Part shown: piece after piece, positions 34,897 through 47,017 of the stretch
How positions within the stretch are numbered: position 1 is the first letter of the stretch
How the letters are laid out: every line of letters starts with the position of its first letter
Assembly: GCF_026745355.1 (NCBI RefSeq)
Contig: NC_079202.1
Coordinates: forward strand, 43,304,561-43,368,560
DNA: 64,000 bases
DNA from: Beta vulgaris subsp. vulgaris
Taxonomy: Eukaryota > Streptophyta > Magnoliopsida > Caryophyllales > Amaranthaceae
Direction: 5' to 3'
Translations under genes and position numbers: made by a program
Notes under the pieces: generated by a model
The model's database searches: none
Told to the model about the DNA's origin: nothing
What the model saw: the letters and a program-made list of their open reading frames with translations, nothing else

Positions 34897-35228
34897 TATC
34901 ATATATTCATGAATTTCCATATTAAAGATTGAGAATCAATCCCTAAAATCACATCTTTCAATTTAGGAATGATTGAGATTTAAGTGATCAATTTATGCAT
35001 GAGTTAAGATTGTCATTAATTAACGTGAACAAGATTTGAGGAGGTATTAAAAATTTCGGCCAATGCATTAGTGAAATGCATTACACATGGCGTTTTTTCC
35101 TAGTTGGACAATGTTTTAAGTGTTAAAATTGCCATGTACGATTATTTTGGTTGAGAGTGCCGAATTGAATGGTGAGAGCAATTTTGAAGGTGACATGTAC
35201 AAAAAAAAACAAGGTTTATTAGTATATA
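34897..35228 (-). repeat. Inverted copy of the 27-kb Helitron sequence, part 2
   Basis: 34905-35010 is the reverse complement of about 27040-27150 (landmark GAATCAATCCCTAAAAT). Beyond 35060 the match fades and nothing else is recognised. Confidence 0.55.
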
Positions 35229-35421
35229 CTCCCTCTGTCTTTTTTAGTTGCTACATTTTGCCATTTAGACATGTCTTTTTTTTTAGTAGGTGGTATTTTA
35301 TATTATTTACCTTTATACCCGTGTTTTTGTCTTCTTCGCGCAAAAAGATAACTACTATATGTTTTATTGCTCTACTTTTCAATTGTCCCTATATGTTTCC
35401 TTATTCTGTGTATCAAAGTAA

Positions 35422-35574
35422 GGGCCTGTTCTCCCCAACTTATTTTCAGTTCAATTCAGTTCAGTTCAATTCAGCTCTAATCAGTTCAGTTCACTTCAGT
35501 TCAGCTCCATTCTTTTATAACCATTTTGTTAAATATTATTATTATGTTGGTATAATTTATTTTACTAATTACTC

Positions 35575-35648
<74 letters not shown>

Positions 35649-36328
35649 TATTTTTATATCATTACTATTAAGTATTATTATTGTTATTATTATTGTTGTT
35701 GTTGTTGTTGTTGTTTTATATATTATTTTGTTTATTATAGCTTTACTCATTATTATTACTATTATTATTAGGAGGAACATGGTTTAGGTCAAAGCACAAA
35801 TAAACCCACGTTTTTTAGCCCATAAACCAATCAAATCGCGTCAAGACGGTTTATGATGTAATTTTCGCGGTCCAACCCAATCATTATTTTTATTACTAAA
35901 TATTATTATATTATTAAATTTAATTATTCTAATAGTAATATTAATTTACTTCATAGATATTATTGTTATTATATATCATCATCAAGTATTAATATATTAA
36001 TACAAATAATATAAAATAATTATTGTTAGTTATCATTAATTATTATTATTAATAATAATTTATGATTATTAATACTATTTATTTATAACTATCATATAAA
36101 AATATCCAAAATACTATTATTATATATTATTCATTATTATTACTTACCATTATAATAATTATTTAATATTAATATTATTATTTTTTAAATATTATTTATA
36201 TATTTATTACATTCAATTTAATTCAATTTAATTTAATTCAATTCAATTCAATTTAGTTCAGCTCCAATCAGTTCAGTTCAGTTCCAATCAATTCAGTTCA
36301 GCTGTTTTATGCCGAAAAGAACAGGCCC
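35422..36328. mobile_element. Harbinger-type element, copy E
   Basis: TAA duplications at 35419-35421 and 36329-36331. Ends GGGCCTGTTCTCC and GAACAGGCCC. Order inside: TTCAG pentamers, ATTCTTTTATAACCATT, a long ATT array (35575-35648), a GTT array (35694-35715), the 110-bp conserved core (35771-35890), AT-rich sequence, and a second TTCAG block. No transposase; 907 bp. Confidence 0.92.
35575..35648. repeat. ATT microsatellite
   Basis: About 24 ATT units, uninterrupted. A similar array stands at 36469-36571 and a shorter one near 24450-24555. Confidence 0.97.
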
Positions 36329-36333
36329 TAAAA

Positions 36334-37248
<915 letters not shown>

Positions 37249-37260
37249 TAAGGGAGGTAG

Positions 37261-37268
37261 TATATATA
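37261..37268 (+). promoter_or_regulatory. Candidate TATA box of F-box gene
   Basis: TATATATA begins at the target-site TA on the right side of the Stowaway MITE, 723 bases before the ATG. A transcript starting about 30 bases on would have a short leader exon ending CCAG/GTTTTT near 37359, with an intron to TTTAG near 37951. All of this is inferred from sequence signals only. Confidence 0.35.
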
Positions 37269-37359
37269 GAAGATTCAACTTTCAAGGCCGAACACCTCGC
37301 CGGTGCCCAACTGTACACTGTAGAAACCTCGAGGCTCGAATTGTAGAAGCTCGTTCCAG

Positions 37360-37951
37360 GTTTTTTTTGTTCCTTGAATCTACTTGTTTTTGCGATTTTC
37401 CATGTGAAATTGCGATTTTTAAGAATTTTTGTTTTTAGATTTTGAAGATTACTTCTTGTGATGTTATTGTTTGTTTTACGAATTCAACTTATTTTTTTCT
37501 TCACCTCATATATGTTATTTCATGTTTTAGGGATAATTTACATGTTATAAACAATTCGAAAATCTGATATAACTTCTTAATTCATGTTTGTTTCATACAA
37601 CCAATTAATAAGAATATTTATGTTACAAGTTATAGATGTTCATATTTTCACGCGGTTGTTCTTTTTTCTTGTTTATTTCATCACATCTATTTTTTCCAAG
37701 TATTGTGGCTGGAAATCTGGAAACTGGCTCAGGGACGGGCCTGAATAAAGTCTGCACCTTTGAACTATTCAAGCTTATCTTGCTAATTGATTTATTTGGG
37801 TGAATTGGAATAAAGTCAGCACCTTTGAAAGATTTAAGCTTATTTTGCTGATTGATTTCTTTTGGTAAATTGTAATAAAGTCACCACCTTTGAACGATTG
37901 TAGCTATTTCTTTGATATACCAATTGTTGTGTGGTTATAGAATTAATTTAG
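37360..37951 (+). other. Probable 5' UTR intron with 65-bp repeats
   Basis: T-rich sequence typical of a plant leader intron. Three copies of AATAAAGTC.GCACCTTTGAA start at 37744, 37809 and 37874, exactly 65 bases apart, each followed by a related tail (AAGCTTAT.TTGCT). Confidence 0.45.
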
Positions 37952-37990
37952 GTTCATAATTCCAATCATTTAAATTATTCTGGGTGAATC

Positions 37991-39455
37991 ATGGAAGCCA
38001 GTACAATGATTTGTGAAATAAAACAAGAAGAGAATTGCCCATCTTTCGTCGATGATAATGATAATGATAACAATAAACTATCGGGGGGATCAAGAAAAAG
38101 AGAAAAATTGTTGGTGAAACATAAGGAGCCTAGTCATAGTAGTAGGTTGCAATTGCCGGAACTGCCAACTGAAATTTGGGTTCAGATAATGTGGAAATTG
38201 CCTATTAAGCTTCTTCATGCATGTAAATGTGTCTCCAAGACATGGCACTCACATGTTTCTGACATTTTGATTAGCCAAAAAGGAATAGACCTTCCCCCTT
38301 ATGGTCTTTTGTTCAAGATTATGCATAGCTCTGATGATGATGTTTTAAATGACAAAAAGTTTTACTTGGGTTATTTATCCCTTGTTGGAGACAAGAAGTT
38401 TACTAAATGGTCCGTTGACGATGGTGAAAGTGGAAGTGCTACCATAACTATGGCTGAACTTCAGAATGCCCATAAGGCTAAGGTTAGGGATTTTTTATGA
38501 TGATCATGGTAGTGGGTTGTTGTTGGGGAACTTAACTATAGAATTCGGCAGTTTGATGGGTGTGATTTCGAGTACTAGAGAATACAAGGGTTGGAGCATG
38601 CACAGGGGTTTGATCCTTGGAATCCTTGATCTGTATACTTATCTTGTATACAACCCTGCCACCAAAGAGGCTTTTATCCTCCCTAGGTCTGTTTCTCAAG
38701 CTTCCTTAAATCGAGGCTCTTCACTAGTAGCAATCATTAATCTTTCGGATTGTCCTCTGTCAACGGAATGTAATTTTAAGGTTGTCAGATTTGTTAAGGC
38801 AATTTCTATGACGAAAGGGATGGTGTTTGTTGAGGTTTATTCTTCTAACAAGTGTGAATGGTGTGTATCCAAGTTCCGCCTCAAAAAGGCGGTCATTGAA
38901 GAAAAATGGCATGTGTGTACTGGTGTGTTTGTTAATAACACATTGTTTTTCTTGACGAACAAGAGACATGCTGTGGGAGTTCAATTCCATTCAAGCGGAC
39001 AGGTAAGAAGGGTTTACTCTTTACGCCTACCTCGACGTATTGCAAAGGGCTTTTGTGAATCGGGGTTGGATGGATCTCAGGGATCGCTCTATCTTTCCTA
39101 CCATAAGTTTCCTAACCTATGGATTTGGAAACACACTGGAAGTTCAACAGATGCTGATGCTTGGATCCCGCAACTTATATTCAAGAAATCGGGTATATCT
39201 TTATGCAAGCCAGTTGTTGAAAATTTTTTACGGCAATCTGTGGCTGATTATTCAGATACACATCCAATGATCATACATCCTCAGGCACCTGTTGTTTACA
39301 TTTCTGTGTATCGGTCCATTTTTGCGTGCCATCTATTGAATGATACAGTTGAGAAGATTGTTGAGCTGAATGAGAGCGAAGTAGCTTTATTGGGTTGTGT
39401 CTTCATGTATTCACCATGCTTCGCCTCGTTGAATTGTCTTAAGGCAGAAAATTAA
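37991..39455 (+). CDS. F-box protein gene with a one-base frameshift
   Basis: The only convincing host gene. The N-terminal frame (37991-38500) has an acidic Asp/Asn run at residues 21-28, a basic stretch, and an F-box at about 55-93 (PELPTEIWVQIMWKLP...CKCVSKTWHSHV). The frame then breaks at a run of six T (38491-38496), where it hits a stop. The other frame continues from this point to 39455 and includes the F-box-associated motif LVYNPATKEAFILP (joint residues about 217-231) and a C-terminal part of mostly beta-type sequence. Taken across the shift the product would be near 487 residues, the usual size for F-box proteins with an associated domain. These proteins pick substrates for SCF ubiquitin ligases. 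A sequencing error in the homopolymer, or a real recent lesion, would both explain the shift. As it reads, only a 169-residue F-box protein could be made. Confidence 0.85.
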
Positions 39456-39690
39456 GATCATAATATAATTGCTTCAAACTTGCTATATGTAGCAATTGCT
39501 ATACAAATGAGCTTTATGTGGCTGCTGCTAGTTGATCATAAATATGGACAAAATTTCTGAGAATTTTAATTACTTCACTAGTATATGCATGTTAATGCTT
39601 TGTTATTCTCGTTTTTGTAGCTGAGTGACTCTTAACATACATTATGATTACTGTACACTAATGCAAATACTTATTATTCCTTGACACTTA

Positions 39691-39838
39691 GGCCTGTTCT
39701 CCCCAGCTTATTTTCAGTTCAATTCAGTTCAGATCAGTTCAGTTCAGCTCTTGACAATACTTTTACTCTCACATATTACTATATATTTCAGTTCAGTTCA
39801 GTTCAGTTCAGTTGTTTTATGCCGAAGAGAACAGACCC
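39691..39838. mobile_element. Harbinger-type MITE, copy D
   Basis: TTA duplications at 39688-39690 and 39839-39841. Ends GGCCTGTTCTCCCC and GAGAACAGACCC. Short version with TTCAG pentamers around CTTTTACTCTCACATA. It lies 236 bases past the F-box stop codon. Confidence 0.9.
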
Positions 39839-39841
39839 TTA

Positions 39842-40419
39842 CAATGATTTAGTGAGCATCATGATATAGCTACTGAATGCAATGATATTCTGAAGTCTGA
39901 AGTAAACAGCATAACACAATTTACATGCAATAGTTTATGAATTTTGATGTTTGAATGTGGCTCTTATTAGAATCTTTTTAAAAAATAGGTTAAAACCGCA
40001 ACTTTAGCACCCCTTCACAACGGGTTTTGCATTAAATCTCCATGCGAAACAGGTTAACGTGACTACGTGACCTAACTCTTAGACTCGTGTGACCTATGAG
40101 CAGCACCTTAAATCAAAAGGCCCAGCTCCGTCTACACCTTCATAGAAACCGAGAGAAACATTAGCAGCCAAACTGAAATTTCTAGCTCAACTCCAGCCCT
40201 TGTCTTCAGCAAGAATCATTCTTACTACCTTATTTCCTCCGGGGCACCAACACCTGCACGTCGAGTTGAATTCCTGTTTGAATTTGATTTATACTTTCAC
40301 CCTCCATGACCTCAAGAAGAAATTTGCAGCTTACAAATGAAACTTGTTCAAGGTTTGGTTGGTATTTAGACATTAGATATGGTTGTATCATTGACTTTTG
40401 TTTAGCTCCATGAACTCTT
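39842..40419. other. Non-coding, nothing recognised
   Basis: No ORF of note; mixed composition, no repeat ends seen. Confidence 0.3.
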
Positions 40420-41527
40420 TCAATTCTTTCTTTCTGTCTTACATCTCACTGCTCTAAGCTCACTTGCGGTCAACGTTGGCATTTGGTGTTTTGGCCTCAA
40501 ATTCATAAAATAGTTGCAATTAACAATCGGAAGTATATTAATAGGTCTTTTTAGACAATTTTTGTTTTATTGGGCCCTTCCCTAGAAAATTTATGCTTTA
40601 TTAGGTACTTTTTGACAAAAAGATCCATTTAACTAAAATAGCCTATAATAAACCTTTAAAAAAACACTTATCACTCGTTTTTTTATTATTTTCTCTTTAT
40701 CGTCTTTGATTTTTCATTTTTCTCCAATTCTATCGTAAACCTCTAACAGAAATACACAATTACTTAGCTTACCTTTTTTTTTTCCACTGGAACAATTTTG
40801 AGACAGACAAAGCAGTAACATATATTTTTTACTTGAAAATTAATTTTAAGTCTATTTTCTCAGTTGCGATATAATTTAATATATATTTCCTCAATTTATA
40901 AATAGTTACACCACTTGGGTAATATTCGCTATTCACCTCTTATAATTTTTTTGTCTTTAGTGATTTATGGAAAAATATAGTTATATGAGATCTTGCTAGA
41001 TTCAACTTTATGTATACATTTTTTACATATCAGTTTCTATAATTTTTACTTATTGGATAATTAATGATGTTAATGTTTAAAATCATGGATAAGTGAATCT
41101 GAAAACATGAAAAGATTTCTTAAACAGAAGGTGTATTTGCTTTGTATGTATATTGCTAAAGTTATGACTAGTTTATGTCCACGAGATGCACGAATTTTAG
41201 TTGATGCGGTGGAGTTGGAGTTAATGAGAAAAATATGTTGCAATAAACAAATATAATCATTATAGTTAAAGAAAAAACAAGCAATCAAGGGATTACGGAA
41301 TAATACAAAGAAAAGTAAAAATTACTGAAAGTGAATTACTTTTTGTGATTCCTTATCATTTTATGATCCATTACTCTAGTCGATAAAGTCCACTACCCCC
41401 GGATTAGTGGGTACCTTGATTTTTCTTGAGGTTATATCATCTAGTTGATAAAATTCATTATTTATATTTTTAAATTAAGTTTTTCTTAATTAAATTGTTT
41501 ACATTATATTTTATTTTTGAATAATGA
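40420..41527. repeat. Repeated segment, copy A, left part
   Basis: Matches about 54860-56170 (copy B, which has an extra Helitron) with scattered differences, and in part 63700-64000 (copy D). Landmarks: TCTAAGCTCAC.TGCGGT, AACAATCGGAAGTATATT, CCACTGGAACAATTTTGA. No coding sequence. The segment continues at 47018 after the copia element. Confidence 0.85.
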
Positions 41528-41665
41528 TATTAGAATAACATTGTATGTAAAAGGATAGTATGGTCTTTTACTAGTCGTACGCCTGTATTGTAAACATTAA
41601 TTATATATATTGAATGTCAGGGTTAAACTAATCAGGTCAACACAATTATTCTCCACACTTGTACA
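41528..41665 (+). mobile_element. Copia A 5' LTR (138 bp)
   Basis: It starts TATTAGAATAACATTG (TG mutated to TA; TGTTAGAATA is a common copia LTR start) and ends CTCCACACTTGTACA. It matches 46898-47017 from AAAAGGATAGTATGG onwards. Confidence 0.8.
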
Positions 41666-41678
41666 TGGTATCACAGCG
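41666..41678 (+). other. Copia primer-binding site
   Basis: TGGTATCACAGCG directly after the LTR; the initiator tRNA-Met consensus is TGGTATCAGAGC. Confidence 0.8.
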
Positions 41679-41751
41679 TAGGTTTTTCTAGATTTATTTT
41701 TCTCTCCCACGATTTTTGTTTTCCTCGGTTTGTTCATCGCCGCCCATCCCA

Positions 41752-43150
41752 TGGATGCCGCCGCTCTTTCTTCCGCTGCTTCTTCCTCCACGACACACCA
41801 TCCAAGCGTCTCAGGTTTTCCGGCCACACATGCAGCCCGATCTGCACGTCGCTGGCTATTCCAGCCTACGTCCGACGGTGCATTTCTCCCTCTTTGGCGC
41901 ACCAACCACCTCGAACGCCGACCCCACCGCCGAGATCTTCTCTGCGCATTCCGCCTGGTTTCGCACAACCAGCGCTGCAGTACACCACATCCACGTCACC
42001 TATGGTCGGTTCTTCCCACCCGGCGCAGGTGTTCTCCCTCCCGCAATTGTCTGCGCCTAACCTTATGAACTTGGTAATCATCAGTCTATCTTCTCCTGAG
42101 GATTATCTTCTCTGGAAAACTGAAATTACTTGCCTCCTCCTTTCTCATCAATAACTTGGTCTTGTTGATGGTACTACTATTATTCCTCCTACTACTATAA
42201 TTGATGAATCTGGTACTTCTGTTCCTAATGTGCACTTTTTTGAATATCTGCGTATTGATCAGCAAGTAAAATCATGGATTTTTGCTACTTTATCTCTTGA
42301 TGTTTTTGTTGATGTTCATGATTTACACACGTCTGTGGATATTTGGAATAGATTACAATCTCGTTTTATGCATGCAAGTATGGCTCATTCTATGGAGTTA
42401 AAGGGACGTTTGCTCATATTAAAAAGAATGATTCTCAGTCTATGGATGGTTATTTACGGGAAATAAAGGTTACTGCTGATTCTCTTGCTGCTATTCAGTG
42501 TCTTGTGTCGAATCAGGATTTAGTTCAGTATACTTTTTTCGGTTTGGATCGTGATTCTGAGTATGATCACATTGTCACTACTTTGATACATTACCCGTTC
42601 CCTCTGTGTTTTGATGATTTGCGTCCTAAGTTGCTCCTTCATGAACAAAGATTGAAAAAATCCGAGGGATGGATCTGATTCCTCCTCTCATCATGCCTTA
42701 GTTGCTGTCCAGTCTTCTGGTTCTGGTTCTGGTTCTGGTTCTTCCTCTAAACCTAATTCAGGAGGGAGAAATAGGGGAGAAAAAACAGAAATCGTGGGGG
42801 TAACAATAATCGAAATCAGAACAATCGTGGTAACGATGGTGGTAATGGTGGTAACAACAACAATTCTCGTGGTTTTGGTAACAACAACAACAACAATGCT
42901 AATCGGGGATGCTCTAATGATATGAGTAAATATTCTAACTTGTCATCCTATAGTATGCCTTGCCTAGACTCTATTACTAATAATTTATCTTCAGCAGGGA
43001 GTAATTCATCAAGTAGCAATGTAAACTCTACCCCTACTTCTGATACTTGTGGTTTATGTTGGTTTCTAGGTCATCAAGCTGCCTATTGTCCTCAAAGATT
43101 CAATTCCAGCTTTGTTCCCTCTTCATCTGAAAGTGTCACTCGAGCCTTAG
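41752..43150 (+). pseudogene. Copia gag, degenerate
   Basis: Reading frames shift several times. Recognisable parts: SPEDYLLWKTEI near 42096 (family YLLWKxQ motif), DQQVKSWIFATLS near 42260 and VDIWNRLQSRFM near 42336 (family core of UBN2-type gag), a Gly/Asn/Ser-rich linker with four GGTTCT steps (42718-42743) and AAC runs, and a CCHC zinc knuckle at 43048-43089 (Cys, Cys, His, Cys spaced 2-4-4) that binds element RNA. Stops at 42152 and 42676 among others disable it. Confidence 0.8.
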
Positions 43151-44388
43151 TTGCACTGTATGTTGGTGATGAAGCTAATGATTCAGTCTGGTACCCGGAT
43201 TCGGGAGCTGCATCTCACATGACTCCTCAGGATGGTAAGTTTTCTTCTAAAACTCCTTATAATGGGTCTATAGTTCTGTTATAGTTGGTAATGGTACCTT
43301 CCTCCCAATTAAAACTACTGGTAATTTAACCTTAAAAACTACAAGTCGTCCCCTCACATTATCATCTATCTGTCATGTTCCTAGATTGACATAATTTATT
43401 ATCAGTCAACAAGTTGTGTCAAGAAAATGATTGTGTTGTGAGTTTTGATAAAAACTTTGTTTCTGTTATGGACCAGACAACGGGTGCGGTTCTACTTCGG
43501 GGTTCCAGTAAGCAATGTGTCTACCCTCTTCAGCCTATTGTTGTCCCTCTTGAGTCTCCAATTCCTGCTTTCCTAGCCACAAAAGAGTTAGGTGATGTTT
43601 GGCATGCTCGTCTTAGACATACCTCCTCTAGCATCTTATGATCTTTATGTTCAAATAATTATATCACATCTACTTCTAAGTTTCATGATGAGTGTGTTGG
43701 ATGTAAGTTAGGAAAAATACATCGTTTACCTTTTGATTCAGTTGAACATGTTTCTCCATATCCATTGAAATGGTGTTAGGAAAAATACATCGTTTATGCT
43801 CAAAACGGTGTTGTGGAACGCAAACATCGTCATATCATTGAAATAACTCGTACTATGACAATTCATTCTAATTTTCTTACTGAATTTTGGATTGATGCAT
43901 CATACATTGCTACCTATACCATTAATAGATTACCCAGCTCGGTTTTAGGGGGTGTTTCTCCTTTTGAAAAATTGTTTCATCATCCCCCTTCAATCATTTT
44001 TTGAAAATATTTGGTTGTGAATGCTTTCCTTTGTTTCTGAATTCTAAAAATCACAAACTACAACCTAATTTTTAAACCTGTGTTTTTATTGGCTATGCAT
44101 TGGATTATAAAGGATATCGTTGTTTTGATCCTACTACCAACAAATTGTTCACTAGTCGTCATGTTCTTTTTCATGAACATAAGTTTCCTTATCGTAGCCT
44201 TGTGAGTTCTCAGTCCACCATGCCTTCCACGTCGCCCATGGTCTTAGATTATGATTGGAGTCCCACAAATGTAATGTCACCTAGTGATTCTCGTGTGTCC
44301 CCTGCCCCTATCATGGCTTTGGATTACGAGCGCAACGATGGTGTTGCCCTGCCATATAGCTCACCCCATCTCCCCACTCTTGCCCCCC
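43151..44388 (+). pseudogene. Copia protease-integrase, degenerate
   Basis: Protease: WYPDSGAASHM, active-site DSGA at 43198-43209. Then the pre-integrase domain motif VWHARLRHTSS (43598-43630) and a C..C zinc pair (CVGCKLGK, near 43690). A deletion removes most of the integrase core with the first catalytic Asp residues, because the text jumps near 43780 to NGVVERKHRHI (43806), part of the integrase C-terminal half. YALDYKGYRCFDPTTNK and TSRHVLFHEHKFP follow. No reverse transcriptase motif is present. Stops and frame changes throughout; it cannot make active Pol. Confidence 0.88.
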
Positions 44389-46880
44389 CATAACACCCCT
44401 GAATTTCGAGTGATTCATTAAATTAAATAATATTAAAATTCTATAGAAAATTCGGCAGAGTTCCGTTTGAAAAATGGACTGCCTAAAATTTAATTTAGGA
44501 CTGGCGTCCGGATTTTAAACCTGTTTCAACAAATCAGCAATCCAAAATCCAAATTCCCAACAACTCCACCCATTTCGAATACCAACGAAATTCCTGTATA
44601 GCTACTCGAAATCCAAACGTGTTATTCCACGATTATTAAGAGAATAATCGTTAAGGAAGAACTACCTGCACCAAAACTAATTTAAAGTTTATTTTAAACT
44701 ATTACAACCCAACCGAATAAAGATTTAGGTGGATTAATATTTACAACCCTAAGTCTCAAAATATTGATTATCTATAAGAAATGCACCAGAACAAAACTAT
44801 TATAATTATATTTACGCAAAACTAGTGGACGTTGCTCTCCGCCCATACCCTGACTCTAAGCCTTCATGTACCTGCATATATCAAGCATGTAGTATCAGCC
44901 AAACAGGCTGAGCAAGATTCAATACTATAAAGCCAAATACATATGCAGGTAGGATGCATTAATTATATCCTACAAATCATTCACTTTTGCAATCCCAATA
45001 GTAAATAAAACATTGTAAACCATTTTCTTCATTTCTTTTCCAAACCAAATACTTTTCTATTTTCTCTGCTAAAACAGTTTCTTTCAGAATCTTAGAATCA
45101 TAAATCTATGGAATGGAACGAACTTTATTTCCCATTGGGCTAGCTAGGCCCTCCGGGTCACTATTAGACAAAGACCCCTAGTGTGCACACCCCACAAACG
45201 ATCAAACCGTAGCAGAAGATCTAAGTTTGAGGTACTGATCAACGTACCCCCCAACTATTCTGTAATGTCGAGACGATCCCGACAAAGTTCCAATTCCTTA
45301 AGACACCATAAAGGCAATCCCAACCAGTTTAAAAATATAAAAAATTCCATAAATCTTTTCTGTAACTATTTTATAATTCAAGGTTTGAAAACAAACTATC
45401 CGTATTAGGAGGAACATCCTCCTATTCAAACCAATCTCAACTCAAGAGAGATACATACCTTTATAATCTTTTCTCGTAAATATGAAAGTTTTAGTTGAAA
45501 TCTTATCTTTTGTAGACCTTTCTCGTAACTATTAAAGATTTGAGTAAGGAATCTTACCTTTTAGACTATATCAAACCAACTAGCTCAATCAATACGACGG
45601 CTCCTCAATGAAACCGGAATCTACAATATAAATGTGTGTACTTCATAAGTAAAAGACTTGGATACAACTAACTCTAGTTCACAAAGCCATCAACCTTTTC
45701 TAATTTCACATAAAACATCAAACAAACATATCATGTTCTTTTACCATATAGATGACTTTCATGTTCTAACGTCTAACTCAAACCGTTTAAGTCAAACCGT
45801 CTAACTTAAACCGTCTAACTAAAACTCTTACCAGATTAATCAAAATCATGTTACTTTATATAAAACCAACATTAAAGAATCATATGTTCATATGGTAACT
45901 CAAAAGTTCATTATGAAGCAATTATATGAAAATTAGAGTTTTAAATCAACTATATAAAATATGAAATTTGAACAGAAACTTAATATGAGCATAACTTTCT
46001 CCTACGAAGTCCAAATCAAGCGTTTCTTGAGCCTATCTAGAGTAAAATTTCAATACGAACAACTTTTGTGAAATAGTATTTTTGCTAAAAATTCCCTTAA
46101 ATTGCCTAAAAACGCAAAATACGAACCTGAACTGGTAATTCTACGAATTATAGCACACTATATTCACTTGAACATTCCTACTATTCTAAACTAACTATTA
46201 AACTCATGAATGAACATTCAACTCAATAAATTCCACACCCAAACTCTAAAAATCAAAAACCTGAATTCAATTTCAATCTAAAAACCCTAACTTCATAATT
46301 TTAAAAGAAAACTTAAATTAGTTGAGGAATTCATCTTACCCACTAATATAGAAGATTGGGGATGAGAAATAACTTGCAAACGCCCCTAATTCGAGCACCA
46401 AATGCTCCAAATTACAGCAACGACGACCCCCCTTTTCTTCCTTGCGCCGCCTATACTTCTATGGCGTCACCTCTAGTAGCGGTTGTGGTTGTGTCGTCGG
46501 CACGGTGGTGGTTGTGTGATGAAGGGAGAATGTTAAAGATTTTGAGAGAAGAAGATGGTGAAGATGGTGAAGTGTTGAACGGTGGTGAAGCACCGTTTAT
46601 GAATGTCGTTCTTTTGTGATTGTTATTTTTTTTTTCTTTCTTTCCTTTTTCTTTTCTTGTTTTATTTTTCCCTTTTCCTCCTTCTTACATATATGTGAGT
46701 ATATTTCCTCTTATTACTATTATTAGTTAAATTACTTACTAAACTTGTCCCATTATAAGCATATAAATTATTTACAAAATAATTCCTAAAGATAAATGAA
46801 TTTAATTATTAAATAAACTAAAATATATAATATAGTTAATAAAATAAATAATAAACTGTTTCAAAAATCGGGGTGTTACA
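44389..46880 (-). mobile_element. Solo LTR, third gypsy-type family member
   Basis: Ends CATAACACCCC (TG mutated) and CGGGGTGTTACA. It sits in a C run (left GCCCCCCC, right GCCCCCCC), so the 5-bp duplication cannot be placed exactly. About 2.49 kb. It shares islands with the other LTR families (GTGTGCACACCCC near 45181, ATAAAGCCAAA near 44929). The plus-strand frame 46356-46619 is LTR sequence. The uninterrupted arrangement is seen in copia C (50495-50545). Confidence 0.8.
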
Positions 46881-46897
46881 GCCCCCCCTGTCGGCTT

Positions 46898-47017
46898 GGC
46901 CACTAAAAGGATAGTATGGTCTTTTACTAGTCGTAGGCCTGTATTGTACACATTATATATATTGAATGTTAGGATTAACCTAATTAGGTTAACACAATTA
47001 TTCTCCACACTTGTACA
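46898..47017 (+). mobile_element. Copia A 3' LTR
   Basis: About 120 bp from AAAAGGATAGTATGG to CTTGTACA, nearly identical to the 5' LTR. Its first bases (after TGTCGGCTTGGCCAC) differ from the 5' copy, so the exact start is unsure. Confidence 0.75.

Larger units (their letters stand above)
41528..47017 (+). mobile_element. Ty1/copia element A, internally deleted, with nested solo LTR
   Basis: Perfect 5-bp duplication AATGA at 41523-41527 and 47018-47022. The unoccupied site is preserved in copy B (GAATAATGACATATAATT near 56171). Order: 138-bp 5' LTR, primer site, gag, protease, broken integrase, then the 3' LTR. Reverse transcriptase and RNase H are missing. The solo LTR 44389-46880 sits in the C-rich run before the 3' LTR. 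Confidence 0.92.

Noticed and set aside
35120..35780. Frames with long tyrosine or asparagine runs on both strands
   Set aside because: Products of the ATT microsatellite.
41597..42081. Overlapping frames on both strands at the start of copia gag
   Set aside because: Shadows of the GC-richer gag leader. Only the plus-strand gag frame fits the family.
44840..46620. Possible small host genes (frames at 45181 and 46356)
   Set aside because: Both are inside a solo LTR and have no motif.
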